From positions 1 to 8,194 of the forward strand of contig JBAYFV010000165.1 of assembly GCA_041666985.1 (NCBI GenBank): DNA of 8,194 nt. Reading direction: 5' to 3'. A model generated the notes under the pieces. The model was given only the letters and a program-made list of their open reading frames with translations, did not search any database and was not told the DNA's origin. Of this stretch, positions 5,960-8,194 are shown one piece after another. The translations under genes and the position numbers were made by a program. Every line of letters begins with the position of its first letter. The first letter of the stretch is position 1. The DNA comes from GWF2-50-93 sp041666985 (GTDB taxonomy: Bacteria > Verrucomicrobiota > Lentisphaeria > Victivallales > GWF2-50-93).

Positions 5960-6694
5960 ATGAAATACAAAACTATATTTATAAGCGATGTTCATCTCGG
6001 GACAAATGTCTCGCAGACTGCCAGGCTCCTGAAGTTTTTCAAGGAAAACGAATTTGAGAAGCTGTATCTGGTCGGGGACATTGTTGATATGACCGCCATC
6101 AGACGCCGTTCTTTCTTCTGGGACGAGACCCACAATACTCTTCTTCAGAAAATCCTGCGCATGTCGAGAAAAGGGGTTCATATAGAGTATATAATCGGAA
6201 ATCATGATATTTTCCTGGAGTTCTTCATGCAGGATCATTTCGGAAACATCAGGCTCCTGGAAAGAGATGTCCATGTTACGGCGGACGGCAGAAAATGCCT
6301 GGTGATGCACGGGCATCAGTTCGATGGTGTGATTAAAGAAATGCCCTGGCTCTACTGGCTCGGGGATACAATGTATGATTTCGCCCTTTTCGTAAACACG
6401 TGGTTCAACAAGGCAAGGACTCTTGTCGGCAAGGACTACTGGTCATTGTCGCTTTACCTGAAGACAAAAGTGAAGAACGTCATCAAGTTCGTCAACAATT
6501 ATGAACAGCTTGTAATCCACGAAGTGAAAAAGGACAAGAGCTTTGACACGGTTATCGTTGGGCATATCCACATGGCTGCCGACAAGGAGATTTCTGGAAT
6601 ACGCTATCTGAACTGCGGATGCTGGACGGAGTTCTGTTCAGCGGTGGTCGAACACGAGGACGGACGGCTGGAGCTTGTTCAGATTGAAAAATGA
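5960..6694 (+). CDS. plcP: PlcP-like phospholipase C / LpxH-like metallophosphoesterase
   Basis: A 244-aa calcineurin-like metallophosphoesterase with all metal-ligand blocks: DVHLG (D10, H12), GDIVD (D40), GNHD (80-83), HGHQFD (117-122) and GHIH (201-204), then LNCGCWTEF. Such proteins are often labelled UDP-2,3-diacylglucosamine diphosphatase (LpxH). However, the segments SFFWDETHNTLLQKILRMSRKG, NTWFN and DYWSLSLYLKTKVKNVIKFV resemble PlcP, the Pho-controlled phospholipase C of rhizobia and marine heterotrophs, which releases diacylglycerol from phospholipids. The neighbours fit that reading: a divergent diacylglycerol glycosyltransferase, a Pho-box-like array 24 bp before the ATG, and phoBR nearby. 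No ribosome site is visible. No signal peptide or membrane span is present. Lipid A synthesis (LpxH) remains the alternative. The fold is certain; the PlcP assignment is moderately so. Confidence 0.72.
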   Translation: MKYKTIFISDVHLGTNVSQTARLLKFFKENEFEKLYLVGDIVDMTAIRRRSFFWDETHNTLLQKILRMSRKGVHIEYIIGNHDIFLEFFMQDHFGNIRLLERDVHVTADGRKCLVMHGHQFDGVIKEMPWLYWLGDTMYDFALFVNTWFNKARTLVGKDYWSLSLYLKTKVKNVIKFVNNYEQLVIHEVKKDKSFDTVIVGHIHMAADKEISGIRYLNCGCWTEFCSAVVEHEDGRLELVQIEK

Positions 6695-6797
6695 CCTGCT
6701 GCTGGCGGGTTGAAGCAATCTGTCCCGAAACTTCTTGAATAATCGCGGCGGATCATCTAATTTCAGGAAGATGCGGGAATAATCAGGGAGCTTGAAA

Positions 6798-7916
6798 ATG
6801 GCAAAACATATCGGGATACTTACAAGCGGGGGCGACTGTCCGGGGCTTAATGCGGCAATCCGAGGTACAGGCAAGGCTGTCTCAGACGCAGGCATGGATC
6901 TGATCGGTTTCAGGGACGGATTCAGGGGGCTGGTGCAGGACAGGACTTTCACGCTCGATCAGCACCTGCTTTCCGGCATTCTCACGCTGGGTGGGACTAT
7001 CCTCGGCACAAGCAGGGACAAGCCCCATAAGATGCCGATAGGCAACAAAGTGATGGACATGACAGATGTGATAGTGGAGACTTACAGGAAGCACAATCTT
7101 GACGCGCTTGTCTGCATTGGCGGCGGCGGCACTCAGAAGAACGCATACAGGCTCCTGAAGGCCGGCCTCAATATCGTGACCATGCCAAAGACGATTGACA
7201 ACGACATAGCGCATACCGATATGACAATCGGCTTCGACACAGCTCTTGGAATTGCTGTCGAGGCAATCGACAGGCTGCATTCCACCGCGACAAGCCATCA
7301 CAGGATAATTGTCGTGGAAGTCATGGGGCACCGTGCCGGCTGGCTTGCTCTCGGTGCAGGGATGGCGGGCGGGGCGGATGTGATTCTGATCCCTGAAATC
7401 GCCTATGATATTCAAAAAATCGCGGATGCGATCAACGACAGGACACATGCGGGAAAACGTTTCAGCATTGTTGTCGTTGCGGAAGGTGCAATGTCCAGGG
7501 ATGACGCGAAAAAAATCTCATTGCTGCTGAGGGAGAAGGAGAAGGCTGAGAAGAAGTCGGACATTGCGAAGATTTCCGAGAAGCTGAACCAGTTCCATCA
7601 GACGCATGTCAACCATACAGTGAATCTGACTTCCCGGCTGGAGAAACTCACAGGGCTCGAGTCGCGCCTTACGATACTCGGCCATCTGCAGAGGGGCGGG
7701 ACGCCTTCGGCCGCCGACAGGATACTCGCGACCAATCTTGGCACTGTCTGCGCAACGCTCCTCAAAAAGGAGGAATACGGGGTGATGATATCTGTCCGGG
7801 GAAATGCGCTCGTTCCGGTTGAGCTGAAGGATGTCGCAGGCAGGAAGAAACTTGTTCCGCGAAACCATCCCTGGATTGAATCGGCGAAGCTTCTGGGTAC
7901 CTGCTTCGGAGACTGA
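6798..7916 (+). CDS. pfkA: 6-phosphofructokinase, mixed-substrate (group III-like) type
   Basis: A 372-aa cytoplasmic glycolytic enzyme phosphorylating fructose 6-phosphate. Motifs in order: TSGGDCPGLNAAIRG (10-23); IGGGGTQ (107-113, nucleotide/Mg site); PKTIDND (130-136, with D134 the catalytic base); MGHRAGW (176-182); VAEGAMS (E229); and LGHLQRGGTPSAADR (295-308). The Gly at the E. coli G104 position (G111) favours ATP, while the Lys in PKTIDND is typical of pyrophosphate-dependent and mixed enzymes. The phosphoryl donor is therefore uncertain. The E. coli D103 position is Gly. A charged segment, about 243-265, interrupts the usual fold, which makes it longer than the 320-aa E. coli PfkA. 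The ATG at 6798 has AGGGAG (6785-6790) at 7-nt spacing; an in-frame TTG at 6792 would leave no room. It is 103 bp after plcP on the same strand, without an obvious terminator between. Confidence 0.9.
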   Translation: MAKHIGILTSGGDCPGLNAAIRGTGKAVSDAGMDLIGFRDGFRGLVQDRTFTLDQHLLSGILTLGGTILGTSRDKPHKMPIGNKVMDMTDVIVETYRKHNLDALVCIGGGGTQKNAYRLLKAGLNIVTMPKTIDNDIAHTDMTIGFDTALGIAVEAIDRLHSTATSHHRIIVVEVMGHRAGWLALGAGMAGGADVILIPEIAYDIQKIADAINDRTHAGKRFSIVVVAEGAMSRDDAKKISLLLREKEKAEKKSDIAKISEKLNQFHQTHVNHTVNLTSRLEKLTGLESRLTILGHLQRGGTPSAADRILATNLGTVCATLLKKEEYGVMISVRGNALVPVELKDVAGRKKLVPRNHPWIESAKLLGTCFGD

Positions 7917-7937
7917 CAAACCAGGTTTATGAGCCAG

Positions 7938-7961
7938 TTCCGCAATTTTGCAACTACTTCT
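7938..7961. repeat. Extra copy of the REP-element arm
   Basis: TTCCGCAATTTTGCAACTAC and the following four bases align with 8117-8140 (TTCGGCAATTTTGAAATTAC and four more) at about 19 of 24 positions, in the same orientation. It can also pair with the inverted arm at 8031-8045. Confidence 0.5.
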
Positions 7962-7985
7962 TTTATTTAATCTTCATTGGGTCTA

Positions 7986-8003
7986 ATCCCCGACCTTGGG
8001 GGT
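7986..8003 (+). terminator. Weak candidate terminator of pfkA
   Basis: ATCCCC (7986-7991) pairs with GGGGGT (7998-8003), including one G-T wobble, around a GACCTT loop. A T-rich but interrupted tract (GCTTTTTATTT) begins about 8 bp later. It is 70 bp after the pfkA stop. It may equally be another REP-like hairpin. Confidence 0.3.
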
Positions 8004-8030
8004 AGGCTTTGCTTTTTATTTCATTGAGCC

Positions 8031-8134
8031 AATTTCAAAATTGGCGAAGGTAGGGCGCGTTCTCCGTAACGCGCCGCCTCAAAACGGACGGCTCGGAGAG
8101 CCATCCCTACCTTGGATTCGGCAATTTTGAAATT
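8031..8134. repeat. 104-bp double REP-like (BIME-like) element
   Basis: The outer arms AATTTCAAAATTG...AAGGTAGGG (8031-8055) and CCCTACCTT...CAATTTTGAAATT (8105-8134) are inverted copies. Inside are two hairpins: GGCGCGTT/AACGCGCC (8054-8061 and 8068-8075, a perfect 8-bp stem) and GGCTC/GAGCC (8090-8094 and 8098-8102, extendable to GGA/TCC past one mismatch). Each hairpin has GTAG at its 5' foot on its own strand: 8050-8053 on plus, and the CTAC at 8107-8110 on minus. That is the arrangement of two facing REP sequences, and a REP transposase lies at the left edge of the window. Confidence 0.75.
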
Positions 8135-8171
8135 ACCTCCATTATAAAGAATCTTCGTCCGTCCGGAATAT

Positions 8172-8190
8172 CCCGTTGCTTGCGGCAGGG
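8172..8190. repeat. CCC/GGG hairpin at right edge
   Basis: CCCGTTGC TT GCGGCAGGG can fold with G-U pairs and one bulge. It is a possible further REP-like hairpin and may continue past the window edge. Confidence 0.35.
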
Positions 8191-8194
8191 ATAG

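Larger units (their letters stand above)
7917..8194. other. Non-coding hairpin cluster downstream of pfkA
   Basis: No supported gene was found. The region holds three copies of a CAATTTTG-centred arm (7938-7961, 8031-8045 inverted, and 8117-8140), a CCCC/GGGG hairpin (7986-8003), a double REP-like element (8031-8134) and a CCC/GGG hairpin at the right edge (8172-8190). Confidence 0.7.

Noticed and set aside
6792..6797. TTG start two codons upstream of the pfkA ATG
   Set aside because: The AGGGAG ribosome site would be 1 nt from it; the ATG at 6798 has a proper 7-nt spacing.
6882..7448. 188-aa minus-strand frame opposite pfkA
   Set aside because: It is antisense to an unambiguous phosphofructokinase and has no independent ribosome site or domain.
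8021..8194. Open frame on the minus strand running off the right edge
   Set aside because: It is formed by the REP-like palindromes and has no recognisable protein similarity. A gene tail from beyond the edge cannot be ruled out but is not supported.

Overview
The window looks like a chromosomal segment of a Gram-negative-type heterotrophic bacterium of intermediate GC. The taxonomic hint is weak. A REP-associated transposase with a DnaA-like tail, stuttered intergenic micro-repeats and GTAG-footed palindromes all recall PVC-group genomes (Lentisphaerota/Kiritimatiellota-like). That is an impression from memory, not a search result.

Layout: (1) 1-840, the 3' part of a Y1 (HUH) REP-associated transposase cut by the left edge. 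(2) 841-1176, a non-coding stretch with a candidate Pho box and short repeats. (3) 1177-3828, phoB and phoR, a phosphate-type two-component system, split by a 192-bp spacer made largely of micro-repeats. (4) 3829-4174, a doubtful small ORF, then a 193-bp imperfect palindrome between convergent genes. (5) 4175-5814 on the minus strand, a diacylglycerol-glucosyltransferase-like glycosyltransferase followed 35 bp later by a small polytopic membrane protein of unknown function. (6) 5815-5959, a divergent promoter region holding four hexamers spaced exactly 11 bp apart. (7) 5960-6694, a PlcP/LpxH-like metallophosphoesterase. (8) 6798-7916, a 6-phosphofructokinase of the mixed-substrate type. (9) 7917-8194, a cluster of REP-like hairpins.

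The most interesting reading is a compact phosphate-starvation lipid-remodelling locus. PhoR/PhoB would sense low phosphate. The PlcP-like phosphoesterase would strip head groups from phospholipids to give diacylglycerol. The glycosyltransferase would cap the diacylglycerol with sugar to make a phosphorus-free glycolipid. The case rests on protein families plus one sequence observation: the motif GATTGTTAG-N4-CTGTTA occurs upstream of phoB (+ strand) and in the glycosyltransferase/plcP divergent region (- strand). In both places it sits in an 11-bp-period array like Pho boxes.

A second theme is mobile and repetitive DNA: the transposase at the left edge, and hairpins carrying the GTAG foot typical of REP elements at 4050 and 8031-8134. 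No tRNA, rRNA or CRISPR array was seen.
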